Below are positions 1 through 12,114 of a stretch of DNA of 64,000 bases, one piece after another (the stretch's first letter is position 1; each line of letters opens with the position of its first letter). The position numbers and the translations under genes were made by a program. The notes beneath the pieces are model-generated. The model had not been told where the DNA came from. It worked only from the letters and a program-made list of their open reading frames with translations, and did no database searches. This DNA is from Carallia brachiata (taxonomy: Eukaryota; Streptophyta; Magnoliopsida; Malpighiales; Rhizophoraceae): NCBI GenBank assembly GCA_021464245.1, contig JADCRB010000068.1:7736134-7800133 (forward strand), given 5' to 3'.

Positions 1-170
1 TTTCTGACATGTGTATGATCTCCTTTTAAATAAGGAGAAGTTCAATCTGTCCAAGCATACGATGATGGTTATAGCAAAGGCAAAGATAGACACAGTGAGG
101 AAATTTCCCTATGCCATGCACTTAAGCAACATTTTCATCCAGTTAGGTATGCCAACTATGTAAAATGAAT

Positions 171-560
171 CATTACAATAAATTGTGAAATTCGCGACTA
201 ATTCTTTTGCGACTATTCAATAAATAGTCATTAAATGTATAGTTTTTGTGACTATTTAAAAAAGTAGTCGCCTAATTTTCTGCGCCACATTTTCGTTTGA
301 GCAGGACAACAAAAATAATTTGTTTGCAACCAACAAATGAAAGTAGTCACTAAAAAGAAGATGTTTGGCAACTAAATAACTATTAGACAGATAAAAATTT
401 TCTTTTTACGACTAATTAATATAAGCAGTCGTTAAAAAGTAACATTGTTAATGACTAAAAAAATATTGAACACAAACAAGAATTTTTTTGCGACTAATTA
501 CTATAAGTAGTCGTTAAAAGTATGTTTTGTCTGTGACTATTTAATAAATGGTTGTGAATA
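171..560. repeat. CACTA-like subterminal repeat block, left side
   Basis: The segment repeats short motifs of the type GCGACTAnT and its complement AGTCGC/AGTCGT roughly every 30-60 bases, in both orientations and separated by T/A-rich spacers. This arrangement is typical of subterminal repeats of plant CACTA (En/Spm) elements. A possible degraded terminus, CATTACAATAAA, lies at about 171, compared with the common CACTACAAGAAA end. A second block of related motifs lies at about 2520-2660, so the two may bound one element of about 2.5 kb. No transposase is visible, and the exact termini and target duplication are not established. Confidence 0.45.
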
Positions 561-639
561 AGTTCTGCAATTGCATCATTTTTTAAAAAAGAAAATATAC
601 AACAGATCAAAATAATTGACGCTTCGATGCTTGTTTTTA

Positions 640-1031
640 CAAAACCCTTGAAATCATATGGAAATCTCTGACTTCCACTGCCTCAACTATTTGTCTCAAC
701 GAAACGCCCTCTTCTGCAGCTTCTTCACTGAATTCCCCTATGCCTTAGCTTCCCTCAAGCTCAACCCCGACGCCAGCATCATCATCCTCTCTGACATTGG
801 CCACCACCTCTTGAGACCAGTCTGTACCAACGAGGCTCTATGGTGATCGAGCGGTGCAGAAAATTAGTGATTTCCAACGTCGAGGGTGCCTGTATTAGCA
901 GTGTTGTCGACATTGTGATCGCTTCTAGCATCAAGTGTTCTTCCACCAAACAGGTTGTTGATTTGGGTCTCACGGCCAATCTTAGATCGTTATGGAGGCT
1001 TCCAATGCTCTCCTGTAGTTGTCCCTGGTAA
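640..1031 (+). other. Unidentified coding-like segment
   Basis: This stretch has higher GC than its surroundings and codon-like composition. Two short open frames overlap here: 658-846 (62 residues, starting MEISDFHCLN) and 840-1031 (63 residues, containing NVEGACISSVVDIVIASS). It ends at CCCTGGTAATTC, where a splice donor (CTG|GTAATT) is possible. I do not recognise the protein. It lies between the CACTA-like repeat blocks, next to a host-gene fragment at 1265-1546, so it may be another captured exon. It could also be chance. Confidence 0.25.
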
Positions 1032-1264
1032 TTCTTTCCCGTTGTGTTTATCTTTGTTTTTTAATCTTTCCAATTGATCAAGGGTTTTTTGGGGGTTTTG
1101 TTTATTGATTATGTGTTTAAGTGCTTGAACGCCCTTAAGAAGAACTTACGCCATTGAAGGACACTTTCCTTCTCTTATTTGAATCAAAAAATTTCTATGG
1201 TTATGTTTAGTTGAATTTTGGAATAAATTTAAATCTATAGAAAAAGAAAATTCTAAGCTATTTG

Positions 1265-1546
1265 GTAGTTGTAGGCACAGGTGGCGTAGTGGCTAGCGTT
1301 TCCAAGTTTTTCAAGGTCAAAATCTTTATCCTTTCTTTGTACTTTTTCCTTTTGTTGTGGGAGGAAACAATCAGAACCTTTGTTGAAAGTTAATGTACAT
1401 TCCTCAGGAGAAGGAAAAAGGCTGAAAAAGCCTTTTGACACCATAATTGAAGGAATTGGAATCAACAGAGTAACTAAGAACTTTATGATGGTGAAACTTG
1501 ATGGCGCTTTTCGAGGCACAGATGAGGAAATTGTTGAAATGTCAAG
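1265..1546 (+). pseudogene. Fragment of PLP-dependent cysteine-synthase-like gene
   Basis: Two blocks match the fold-II PLP enzymes related to cysteine synthase / cyanoalanine synthase. Bases 1265-1312 encode VVVGTGGVVASVSKFFK, with the GTGG loop that holds the PLP phosphate. Bases 1393-1546 encode a block containing EGKRLKKPFDTIIEGIGINR and LDGAFRGTDEE, which resembles plant cysteine-synthase-like proteins of the AT3G26115/AT1G55880 type (family assignment from memory). Between the blocks the frame is not maintained. The second block ends at TCAAG|GTTAGT, a good splice donor, so the fragment was copied from genomic DNA rather than mRNA. The Schiff-base lysine region and the C-terminal half are missing. 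Because it sits between two CACTA-like subterminal blocks, it is probably a transduplicated gene piece and not a functional enzyme. Confidence 0.65.
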
Positions 1547-1634
1547 GTTAGTTTATCCTCTGTTCTTTTATACATTTATGATTTATTTACTAGATTGTCC
1601 AAAGGTTTACATTCAAGGGAGCAACAATCTATAG

Positions 1635-2519
1635 TCGATTACAGTTTTTCCATTTTGCATGAAATGGTAACTCAAAACTTTTTTTCATGCAATTACAATC
1701 TTAATGCTTTGGTCATGGAACGGAAGCTATGGCTGTTACAAATTTTACACAAGTAACAAAAACAAAAATGTATGGTCAATTCTGTCTAATTAGAATTTGA
1801 GACTACCAATAGTAGCTATTCACAAGCAAAAGCTCCATGTTCTTTACTACACTAGCAGTGTTTGTGAAGCCAATAAGGAACCACATGGTGGCAAAGTAGA
1901 AAGGGATGAGGACCAAATCTCATAACAACCACCTCACCGTCTTCCAAAGTGAACTTTGTATCTCTGTTTTCTTCTAAGTCAGGTACGCATAAAATCTATA
2001 GTCTTTTTGTTTGATTTGTTCGCTGCCTAACACTATCACTGTGAAGTTTACTCCATGAAAATTTGATTTCTCAAATCTGACAGTGTACGAATCCATGTAT
2101 TGTGGGGGATGCATGCAAGAGGAAAGAAAGCTTTGGGATTGTGTTATGTGTACATTGATTTTATTTTATAAAGAGGGTACTGTTGGAAGAAATTATGAAG
2201 GTGGCAACTTTTTCATACAATTTGTGAAGATCAAACTTTCTCAATTAGTGGGAATATTGGAACATATAGAAGACTTCCTCAATTTTGGAGTAGAGCAATT
2301 TGGTGTTCAAACAATATTGGTTTTCTTTTTTATATGTTAAGGACACGTATGTATAAATTGAATTTCTAATCAATAAGATTCTTTTTTTTATTTACTTTTA
2401 CTAATTTGGTGCACCATGAAGTTTTATGATTAGCTCTATTTTTTTTTTCCATTATTCTAATTTTTTGAATTCCAAAGAAAAAAAGCAATTAAATGCAGAA
2501 ATGGGATACTTGCCAATAA
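1635..2519. other. Interior of CACTA-like element, no recognisable gene
   Basis: The open frame at 2083-2340 (85 residues, Cys-rich start, hydrophobic end) has no features I can assign. The remainder is AT-rich. No transposase motif is visible. Confidence 0.3.
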
Positions 2520-2660
2520 TAAAAAAATTTGGTGACTATTCAGGATATTAGTCGCCAGTAGTGCAGTATTTAGTGACTATTCAGGATACTAGTCAGTTGT
2601 AGTATAGTATTATCAACTATTCGTGATATTAGTTGCCAATAGTGTAAGACTTTTGTAACT
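2520..2660. repeat. CACTA-like subterminal repeat block, right side
   Basis: Units of the form GTGACTATTCAGGATATTAGTC recur at about 2531, 2574 and 2612 with small changes. Each pairs a GACTATT half with an ATTAGTC half. The motifs resemble those at 171-560 and may be the opposite end of the same element. Confidence 0.4.
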
Positions 2661-2751
2661 ATTACTTATTTGAGCACATGTGAGAATTTGATTGTTGGTG
2701 ACCATTGAGGAAATATTAGTGAAACTATAAATATCAGATGATAGGACATGC

Positions 2752-2937
2752 CCTGCTCCTCCCAAGAAGAAGATTAAGCAAAGTAAAGGGCCTTCTAGTT
2801 CAACACACCCCATGCTTCCACCTCAAGCTTCCAAGGATAAAGTTGAAGAACTTCAAGAGAACTTTAATGGACTTAGAGATTATATAGATAAAATTAGAGT
2901 TCAACTTCAAGACTTGATGAAAAAGACAAAGGAATAG
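2752..2937 (+). pseudogene. Retroelement 3' open frame remnant, lysine-rich coiled coil
   Basis: An open stretch of 61 codons runs from 2752 to a TAG at 2935-2937. It begins with the basic sequence PAPPKKKIKQSKG and continues into a heptad-like segment (KVEELQENFNGLRDYIDKIR). It lies about 440 bases upstream of a polypurine tract and LTR, where some plant copia elements carry an extra reading frame after pol. No pol domain is visible upstream. I infer a retroelement remnant, but a host gene fragment is not excluded. Confidence 0.35.
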
Positions 2938-3361
2938 CTAGCAACCATCTTGGGAATTCTACAAGGCGATCATTCAAATACAGGATTCAAGGAGCAAGGT
3001 TCTTGAAGAGCTTGCTGATTTTTGGTGATGCCAAAGGAAGAGAAAGATGATGATTGATGATTTTTATGATTTGATCTCCCTCAACTTTTGATTTTAATTT
3101 TTGTTGTTGTTACAACTCTTATGCACTTATATCTTTTGTGGCTCTTATATTCTTATGTTTATCCTTGGTTATGTTGTTATTTGCATGTGTGATTGCTACA
3201 TCTTGATCATACTTTATATCATGATTATACTTTATTCCTTGCATTTCTGTTTATTTTTTTGAGTTTGTAAGGGGGAGCATACATGTAATGGGACCCATGC
3301 ATTCATATTGTTCATCATTTCATATCTATATTGTCCATAATCAATCATGGTTGACGTCAAC

Positions 3362-3374
3362 AAAAAAAGAGAGA
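3362..3374 (+). other. Polypurine tract of copia-type element
   Basis: AAAAAAAGAGAGA immediately precedes the TGTTAAAATTC start of the LTR, the position and composition expected for plus-strand priming. Confidence 0.5.
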
Positions 3375-3375
3375 T

Positions 3376-4711
3376 TGTTAAAATTCGTTGAGTATTAACT
3401 TTGATCGTTGATCCCCAATCTTGATTGATGATGATATATTTAGATTATATTGCTATATTTAGTTAGTTGATTGACTAGATGATTGAATGAGCTTATATGG
3501 CAAGATATTATTGTGATTGTAATCTATAATGTAAGATCTTTATATTTGAATTTGAATGAGTTGAATATCTTGGTAAGATCTTGTAGCAATCTGTTGAATC
3601 TGTGTTTTAGAAAGGTGTTGAATATGATATTGAGTAATTATGGTAAAAGAAGAAAGTTTCCAAAAGTTAAAAGATACAGCAAAGATCTTGGTAAGATCTG
3701 TCCAGTCGACCTAACAGGTTCTATGGTCAATAGAGTGATCAGTGAAGAAGATGTACAGAGTTACAAAAAGTTTAGACTAGTCGACCTACGTGCGTCTTTA
3801 GTCAATTGGATGTGAATGAAGCTAAAAGCAAGAAGTTACAGAAACTTCAAGTAAGTCGACTGAATGGTGGGCTTGGTTGACTGATGTGGTTGAGAGTCAA
3901 CTAGCTGAGTTTTCAAAAGTTTAAGTCGGTCGATCAAACATGGTCTACAGTCGACCAATGGTTCAAGAAGATAAAAGTTGAAGAAACACAATGTCTAAGT
4001 TGGCGACTAGACAGGGTCTATAGTCGACCAATGGAACTAGAACGCAGAAGCTAAAGTTTACAAAATGTTCTGGTTAGTCGATTGGACCCATCCTACAATT
4101 GTCTAATGCTTCTACAAACAGCGAGATGCAATTTCCTTTTAATGAAGATCTATTTGTTTCAAAAAGAATCAAGAGCCTAAAGGTTTGTTGCTAGTCAATT
4201 GTCTATAAAAAAGTTAGTACACTCCTTTGTTAGACATCTTTTGAGAACTAAAAAGCTATTGGGCATATTTGTGAGGGTGTGTGAAATAATAAGTGAAAAA
4301 AGAAAAGATTAAAGTGTGAGAGTTTAAGCTCAAGTGATAGTAAAAAAGAACAAGAGTGTTCTTATGATCAAAAACTTTACAAAAGCTTGTTGATTATATG
4401 ATCAAGTGTGAAAGTTGTAAAGGGTTATTCCTCACCCATCAAAAGAAGAAAAGTGATTAGTGGATTGAACTCCCAAGGAAAGGTCTTTGAGGAGTCAACG
4501 TAGGTTCCCGATCGGAGCTAAACCACTATAAATCATAGTGCAATCACATTTTCCTTATGTCTTATTTACTTTTAGTTGCATTTAAATTGTTTATTTTATG
4601 TTCTATTAATTATTGTTGCAACTAACTGTTTGGAGTTGAGATTAAGTAAACCATGAGTGCCAAATCCAAAACACTCAATTTATCCCCCTCTTAGGTTGTA
4701 CGGGACCAACA
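3376..4711 (+). mobile_element. Copia-type 3' LTR (or solo LTR)
   Basis: The segment starts with TGTTAAAATTC directly after a polypurine tract and ends with GGGACCAACA at 4711, giving a TG...CA unit of about 1336 bases. Near its end is TTTATCCCCCTCTTAGG, a signature often seen at the end of long plant copia LTRs. The middle holds a degenerate series of AGTCGACC motifs between about 3705 and 4085. The open frame at 3483-3815 lies inside the LTR and is not considered a gene. A matching 5' LTR is not in the window, so boundaries rest on the TG/CA ends and the polypurine tract. Confidence 0.55.
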
Positions 4712-5769
4712 AGTCAAGTGCTAATTATTTTGGGAATATGATTTCTTGGAAAAAATTAATCTTTCCATTCTAGTCATATTTTATTTGCATCCTATTTCCT
4801 TTGTGAACTGTCTTTGATTTATTTTGTAATCTCACAATCTGTATATAATTGAGCATTAACCTATTGTAATTTGTAGAAGAATGATTGTTCTCTTGCAAGT
4901 AATATACTGGAATTCCTTTCTCAAAATTCTATATGGATGATGGAATTCTTGAAATAGGTATTTATCAGACTTAGCATCTTCTCCCATGTCCAAAGTATTT
5001 TAGAATTTGATATTTGTCTCTAAGAATTTCAAGAATTCTTCACTTAGTCCTCAAATAATTTCCATTTGGTTCTCAAAAAATTTTGAAGTTTCATATTCTT
5101 GCCAACATTTTCCTTTTAGTACCATGAGTTTTTGAAAGTTCGACATATCATTTGCATAATTGTTATCCTCCAATTGGTTAATTTCAATATTAATATAAAG
5201 TAGAGAAAATGAGTATAAGACCTAAAAAGAACTTGGCCTTGTTAAAACGTTAAACTTGCAAGTTTTTTTTTTTTTTGGTCAACAAAAATATAAAAGGAAA
5301 GGGATCAATTCCCCTAGCATTAAAGCAATCATCTTGAATTTCACTTGAAAGATTCATTATTTGGCAATTCAAAATAAATGTCTAATTCTAAGTTAGTATT
5401 CTTGTCATCTCAAGTTCCATCTGCTATATCTTTAATCTTTGAAATAGCCATATTATATGTGCGTTGTACCACTAATAATAATAATAATAATAAATTGTTT
5501 TCACCCACTTCACCATCTACATTAAATTTCCCTATATTTTCGTCCAAAGTGTTGTTACTGCCAACAAACCATTTTCACTGCTAGCGAGTTTATATAAACG
5601 ACCGTGTATGTTTTTTCAACATTGTTTCCCATACTTGTGGTAAAGTGATAATTTTTTTTTTTTGCCATTTTTTTGGGAAGGGTTGATGCATGATTACTTT
5701 ATTTGCTTTGTTTCGTTTGCTTGAAAATAATTTTTTCAAAATGTTTTGACTACACAGTTGTATTAATCA
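4712..5769. other. AT-rich intergenic DNA
   Basis: No gene is supported. It contains a (TAA) microsatellite at about 5470-5492 and poly-T tracts at about 5262 and 5650. The short open frames at 5378 and 5703 are not convincing. Confidence 0.5.
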
Positions 5770-7140
5770 GTACCCCAAGTGCCACACGGATAGGTGACAT
5801 CTGGCTGGAGATCATGCATGTGAAGGATGTGACCAACATAATCCTACAAGCATACAGAAATGATCGTAGTAATAAAACCTGGTGAATACTCTAGGTGTCG
5901 AACTCAAGGGAATAAAGAATTAATTATGATTCTAGTTACTTAATAGAAGTTTTATGTTTATAAAATTAATAAAAAGTAGAACTATTGAACTAAATTGAGC
6001 AATTTAACTAATTAAAAACTAGAGGCAATTTAATTAAAACTAAACACAAGATATAGGATATTAGGGCTATGAGTTTTCACCTAGTTTTGTGGCATTAATG
6101 ATTGAATGTCAATTCTTCTTCTTTAGTTAGTATTCTTTGTCAAGAAACTCTAACCATATTTAATCTATTTGTGATCTTCTCTTGAACTCATACAAAGTAG
6201 ATTAAACCCATTAAGAATAGAGAATTTCTAATGACATCATCTAAACTTATCTCATGTCTGACTTAAAGTCTATATGTTAATCTATTTAGTACATGATTGT
6301 ATCTCATCTGTTGATCTCAACACAAATCTATGACTACTTTTATGATGGTCAGGCACAAAAGCATAATTAAGTTCAAAATAGATAAATCAAATTAAGTTCT
6401 CAACATATAATTGTAATAAAAGCAAAAGAACTATAAAATATCCACAAAAATCACATAATCTAACCCTAAACTAGGTTACATCCGTTTCGCCCTAGTTTAT
6501 GGTTTTATCCATTCATACTAAAACCAAAGATAAACTAGTATTAAATATCATAGAGTTCAAAATAAAAAGAAAGAAAAGAAAAAAAATGAAAAACTTGGAT
6601 CCAACGTTTGCGCGTTTTCCTTATGCTCCTTTCCTCTTCACTCCCTGTAATATATCTCTCTTGCATCTAAAAGAATAGCCTCCAAAAGCCCCCCTTTTCT
6701 TCTGACCACGTTGGCCTTCAATACCCTTAAAAGGGTTGTAGTTAGAAGACCTAAAAATTTGAATCAAAATAGGAAAATGACTCTAAAATTCTGGACAGTT
6801 TAGATCTTTTGACTTGTTACTAAATTTTGACCATCTTTTAGGCAGAATTTGAATTTGATCAAAATGCAAAAATTTTAAACCTATCTTTTAGCTTCGACTC
6901 GGCTTAAGAATCATCCAATTCTAATTTATGTAGAGAAAGTTATGGCTGAAAAACCGAGCAATGTGGAAGTTGAAAATCTGCCTAAATAGGACCAAACAGA
7001 CGTCCAATTACTTCTTTTTCCTCAAAATATTAAATAGTAAATATAACTAGAATCTACTGATAAACATAATATTTGCATAAATAAATATCAAATTAAATAC
7101 AAAATTGCACATAATACCTATACAAATATTAGACCTATCA
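5770..7140 (-). mobile_element. Gypsy-type LTR, minus strand
   Basis: Read on the minus strand, the right edge is AAATGTGGGAGAATTTGATAGG. This is the polypurine-tract/LTR-start signature of Athila/Tat-type gypsy elements (usually GTGTGGGGGAATTTGATAGG). The left part contains the motif GTTCGACACC near 5893-5905, usual near the end of such LTRs. The unit is AT-rich and has no reading frame. The left end is uncertain, because a possible degraded primer-binding site at about 5775-5795 is weak. Confidence 0.5.
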
Positions 7141-8475
7141 AATTCTCCCACATTTAAACAATTGTTTTTATTCAAGCAACACACCTCAAAAATATCACAT
7201 GACCTTCACCAAAATTTCATTCAAATCGAATTCTAGAAACTGTACCTCATTAACACAGTAGAAATTTAAAAGTATCACTCAACACTTTACTAGTTAAATA
7301 TAATCAATAGTGTCCTCATTCGCCACAAAATAAATTTTAAATTGATTAATCGTGTGTAAGAACCCTTTATTGATCAATGATAACACTTACTATCATCATG
7401 TAGAAAGTAATTACACACACTCATCGAAAGTTTAAGAACAAAAATCATTTTCTCTTAAAAAAAATATAGATAACCATATCGGGGATCATTAAGATTTTAT
7501 TATTTTATTTTTTTCTTTGTATATTGGAGCTGTAATACTCTTCTCTAACTACTGACATGCTTTGTGACACAAATACCATCACTTGTAGTGTTAGTACTCG
7601 ATTATTACTTTATAAGCAGATATTTAGAGTGCTTTGCATACTTATAATCAAGCTACCTTTTAATGTGAAGATCAGCAATTGTAGTGCCGACCTCCAGTTA
7701 CTCAGTAACTTAAAATAGCAAAATAGATTGATTAACAACTTTAAGCCCCGTTTTTTTTTTTTTTTTGTATTTTTTTTAATTCATAAATCATATCCCCAAA
7801 ATTTTCAGAAAAAGAGAAGATAACGTTTGTTCAAAATTGTTTTAATTATATACCCTCATTAATTCAAGTGAAGCTCATGTAAAATTATGGAAGCACACAA
7901 AAATTAACAATTAAAGCACAAAAAAAATTTGGTAGAAATTCAAACTAGTTCCTGTCCCCCACACTTAGCCAACATTGTCATCAATGTTGTGAAAACATAA
8001 TAAATTAACAGAAAAGAAAGCGAAACTTCTCGAGTATTGGAGCGTTGTGGAAGGCCACAATCCACTTTCTTCGCTCATACGTCAACCGTATAGTCACCGC
8101 AACATCTGTAAAAATCATGAGAGAAAGGAATAATAAGCGCATAAAGTACACGAAGAAAACAACACATGTCCACACAAAAAATTTTATTCCTAACTAATCC
8201 TACGCGGTCCAAAAGAGAAAATAAAAGCACGGTCCAAAAATAATAATCTAGCGAAAGGAACACCCCCACACTTAACCCAAACTATCGTCTCAGTCAAATT
8301 AGAACAAACCCAATCAAATTCAACACCCAATTAGGCAATAAAAACCATAAGTGGACAACATTCTAACCCATAGCTCAATAGAAACATGCACCAAAAATCA
8401 ATCATAAATTAGAATTGCAAACAATTTCTCAAATTAATTTTAAATGTTGAAAAACAAAACAGCCCAAAGTTTATT
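7141..8475 (-). mobile_element. 3' internal region of the minus-strand gypsy-type element
   Basis: Adjacent to the LTR polypurine tract, the minus strand carries ATTGATGACAATGTTGGC and TAAGTGTGGGGG near 7945-7995. That phrase is characteristic of the untranslated 3' region of Athila/Tat gypsy elements. No protease, reverse transcriptase or integrase motif is visible. Tracts of poly-T occur at about 7749-7765. Confidence 0.45.
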
Positions 8476-9200
8476 TTACAATTTGTAAAAATTAATTTGA
8501 TGAAAAATAACTATAGGTAGTAAAAAAAATATGGGTATATGGGGACTTAAAGAAAATTGGGTAATGGGGATTTTTTTAAAAAAAATTTTGGTAGTGGAGT
8601 TTTTAGAGAAAGAAATGTTGGGGTTGAGATGAAAGAAAAAAAAAAAAAGAAATAATTGAAGAAAGAAGGATAGAATAAAATAAGCTAAAAAGAAAACAGA
8701 AAAGAAAAGGAGAGAAAAAAAAAGAAGAGGAAAGAAAAGAAATAAATAAATAAATAAAGGAGAGAGAGAAGATAGAAAGAAATAAGAAAAAGACAAAAAG
8801 GAATAATGAAAAAGTAGGAGGAGAGAGGGAAAAGAGCGTAAGAAAAGTTTTTTTTTTAAGGGGCTAGGGGGTTGCTGACCAGATCGGATCAGGTGTGAAC
8901 GTCTGACTTGGATCCAGTCCAAGTTTGGGGCTCTCCTTTTTTTGTTTATTATTATTTTTTAAATAGAACCAAACCAGGCCATAACCAAATCATGATCGGG
9001 CCCGGTTTGGTCACCCCCTTCTTGTCCGAAGTGATCTCTCACTCTCTTTTTTTAAGCTTTTTCCCTCTCAAACCCCTTTTGTTTTTTTTTTTTTTTCTTC
9101 TTCTTTTCAACTCCATCAACTACCACCCAATCAAAGCACTCACCTTTTCCATGCTATGAAAGTTGCTAGACGAAAGTAGAATAAAATTGACAATATGCGA
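8476..9200. repeat. Purine-rich low-complexity tract and flank
   Basis: Bases 8590-8850 are almost pure A/G on the plus strand. The reverse frame at 8476-8922 is therefore a Phe/Leu/Ser-rich artefact rather than a protein. Bases 8880-9160 contain a short imperfect repeat of TGGATCCAGTCCAAGT type and poly-T, with no gene. Confidence 0.5.
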
Positions 9201-9239
9201 CTCGAATGACACTTGGAGCTGTGATCTAGAGGAGATAAA

Positions 9240-12114
9240 AACTTGTGTTTTTGATCATTTTTAGAACCTATGTTTTGCTCTTTAGAGGCTCTTAACCTCC
9301 TTCAGGATATCGTGGGTCACCCATAGCTCTCTGTTGACCAATACACCTCTCCAATAGCACCAGCATCCTTTAAGGAAGTTTTTCATGCTCTCAAGTCCAT
9401 GAAATTTTACATAGCTCCAGGGCCTAACGGTTTTCAACCCGTGTTCTTTAAATCCTTTTGGAAGCTCATAGGTGGTGATATTGTCTCCCTGGTAGAGGAT
9501 TCATCACGTGTGGGCACATTCTCAGCAAAGCTTTCTGAGATAGTTATCTGTCTCATACTGAAAGTTCAGACCGCAAATCAGGTTACAAAATTTTGCCCCA
9601 TTAGCTTGTGTAATGTCATTCTCAAGTTGATTACTAAAGTCTTGGTGAATCAACTTAAACCAATGTTGGATGATATCATCAGTCCACTTCAAGGTAATTT
9701 CCTTCCGAGTGGGAGCATCACTAATGATGTTATTGTGGCTCAGGAAGTTGTGAACCTTATTCGCCATTCTAAGAGCCGTAAAGGGGTGATGGCTTACAAG
9801 ATTGATCTAGAAAAGGCCTATAACAGGTTGATTGGCATTCTTGGAATAGACTTTGTTAGATTTTGAGTTTTTGTTGACTATTCTCAAGCTTATCATGTTT
9901 TGTGTCTCTAGCTTCTTTGTCTATTTTATGGAACGGTAAGGCACTCCCTAATTTTAAATCGTGCCGTGGGCTCAGACAAGGGGATCCTCTCTACTCTTAT
10001 CTCTTCGTCTTATGCATGGAAACATTATCTCCACATTTAACAAAAAGTTCAGCAAAAATTGTGGCACCCTCTTGGTGCTCTCAGCAAGGGCCTTTGCTAT
10101 CTCATCTTCTCTTTGCGATGATATTTTGCTTTTAGCGCGAGCCACGACCGCGCAAGCTCGGGTTGTCTGTGATTCTCTAGATGAATTCTGCATGCTTTCG
10201 GCCCCTGAGTGGGCGAGGCAAAATCTCGAACTCCTATCTCTTCTCATGTACCACAAGGAGTGCTTAATCAGGTCTGAGCCATTAGCATATTTGCATTTAC
10301 CAGGGATTTGGAAAAGTACCTGCGTGTTCCCCTCACCAATGGACGAGTTACTAATCGTACCTATGATTTCATTATCAATAAAGTACGTCAACCTCTCCAC
10401 TTGGAAGTCTAAACTTTTGAACATGTCTGGCCGAGTTTCTCTAGCTAAGTGCTTCTCTTCTATTCCCTTGCATTCATGCAAATCTCTTGGTTACCGAGCT
10501 CTACATGTGACGAGTTGGACAAACTAACCAGACGTTTTATTTGGTCTTCGGATGTGGATAAGGGTGATGTTCATCTCGTCAATTGGAATGTTGTCACTAG
10601 ACCGACCATTGAAGGGGGTTTGGGACTTCGTCAGTCTCGCCTTAACAATATAGCCTTGTTGGGTAAGCTTGGGTGTAAGTTGATGACAATGCCTAGGCGC
10701 CCCTTCTGCAAAGCAAATATATGCTTACCTCTGGGTGTGACCGGACTTGTTCCTCTGCCTCTCATACTTGGAAGTCCATCAAGAAGAGTTTTGCTATACT
10801 TGAACCTGGGCTTGGTTTTAATGTGGGTGATGGATCCCGGGAATCTCTTTGGTTTGTTAAGTCGGTGGCTAACCTACCCCTTGTTGACTTAATTCCTTCC
10901 ATTCATCCCAATAAGAGGGACCCCATGGTTAATGCTATTATTGATAATGGGCGTTGGAAGTTTGAGAATCTTCTTACTCATCTGCCCTCGTATCTTAGAC
11001 ATTAATTTGCTCTACACCGTTGCCTAGACACTCTTTCGGGGTAGACTTTGTTGTTTGGCTTGCTAGCATAGACGAGACTTATTTCCCATTCTCTGGTTAC
11101 ACGCTCTCTCAAGACAATAATGTTGCTCTCTTGGGTTCAGTTTGGCAGCGATTGTGGAGGATGAAAGTGCCTCACAATTTAAATTCTTCCGATGGTTGCT
11201 TTTGAAGGGTAATTGCTCACTAATGCGGCGCAATGGCAGCGGAATTTAGTTGATACTGCTGTTTGTGTCAGAGGCTATGGGACGTCGGAGGATTTTCTGC
11301 ACCTGGTGCACGATGGCACTCGTTCCCGAGCTATCTGGCGATGCATAATGGCTATCCAGCTCATTTTTTGGAGGCTCCTCTAGCAGTTTGGCTTCAGCTT
11401 AATTTTAACCATGTTTCTTCCAGTCACTTGCATGCCAACGGTATGCTATTCTTGTGTGCTTGTTGGGTGATTTGGACGGATAGAAATGCGAAGATCTTTT
11501 GTGGCGTTCAATCACACCCCCAGGTGACACTGTCGCATTTCTACGCTGTGCTCCGATTGTATTATTGGATTTGTTTTTCCAGATGATCGCCTCCTACTCC
11601 CCCTCGCGTAGTTGGTTGGGATCCTCCCCCTATGGTTGGATAAAGGTTAATACTGATGGTAGTGCCGTCACAAATCTTGACTAGCGGGTTTTGGGGGTCT
11701 TCTGAGGGATAGTCGTGGAGCTTGGCTTGGTGGTTTCATGGCCACTGCAGCGATTACTTCGAACATGATGGCCGAATTACTTGGCATTAGGCGTGGACTA
11801 GAGCTGGCATGGGACAAAGGCCATTGGAAGGTAATTATGGAAGCAGATTCTTTGGAAGTTTTGCGATTGATCAATTCCAAGACTACACAACCTCACCCGC
11901 TTGCTGTTCTATTGGAGGATAGACCCAGTTAGTGCGTATATTGAGAGAAGGTAGCCAATGTACAGACTTCTTGGCCAAACATGGTGTGCAAGTTGCTCAC
12001 AGAGAATTGCTGTTGTCTCAACCTCCTCCTGGTTTATGTTTGCTACTTTATGGAGATAGCCACGGGATTATGATTCCCCGATTTAGGCTTCCTTTCGCTA
12101 CGCCTCTTTGTTAG
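9240..12114 (+). pseudogene. Decayed L1-type LINE: reverse transcriptase to RNase H
   Basis: Pieces of a non-LTR retrotransposon polyprotein occur in order. Bases 9399-9830 carry the start of reverse transcriptase (APGPNGFQPVFFKSFW, then YKIDLEKAYNR, where YDR is usual). Bases 9960-9995 carry GLRQGDPL, and 10115-10145 carry CDDILLLARA, equivalent to the catalytic FADD box but with the F-A changed. Bases 10380-10700 hold the thumb/connection region (INKVR..., then RRFIWSS and EGGLGLRQSR). Bases 11263-11570 resemble the zf-RVT region (ACWVIWTDRNAKIF). Bases 11630-12110 are the RNase H domain (VNTDGS, MAELLGIRRGLELAW, EADSLEVLRLIN, LAKHGVQ). At least six frameshifts or stops separate the blocks. 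The endonuclease part and a clear poly-A tail are absent, so the copy is dead. The family is common in plant genomes. Confidence 0.88.

Noticed and set aside
5770..5800. Primer-binding site at the left edge of the minus-strand gypsy LTR
   Set aside because: The complement GTGTGGCACTTGGGGTACTG resembles the usual site only loosely, and a solo or 3' LTR should not have one there.
8476..8922. 148-residue Phe/Leu/Ser-rich reverse frame
   Set aside because: It is the complement of an A/G-only low-complexity tract; no domain, and composition alone keeps it open.
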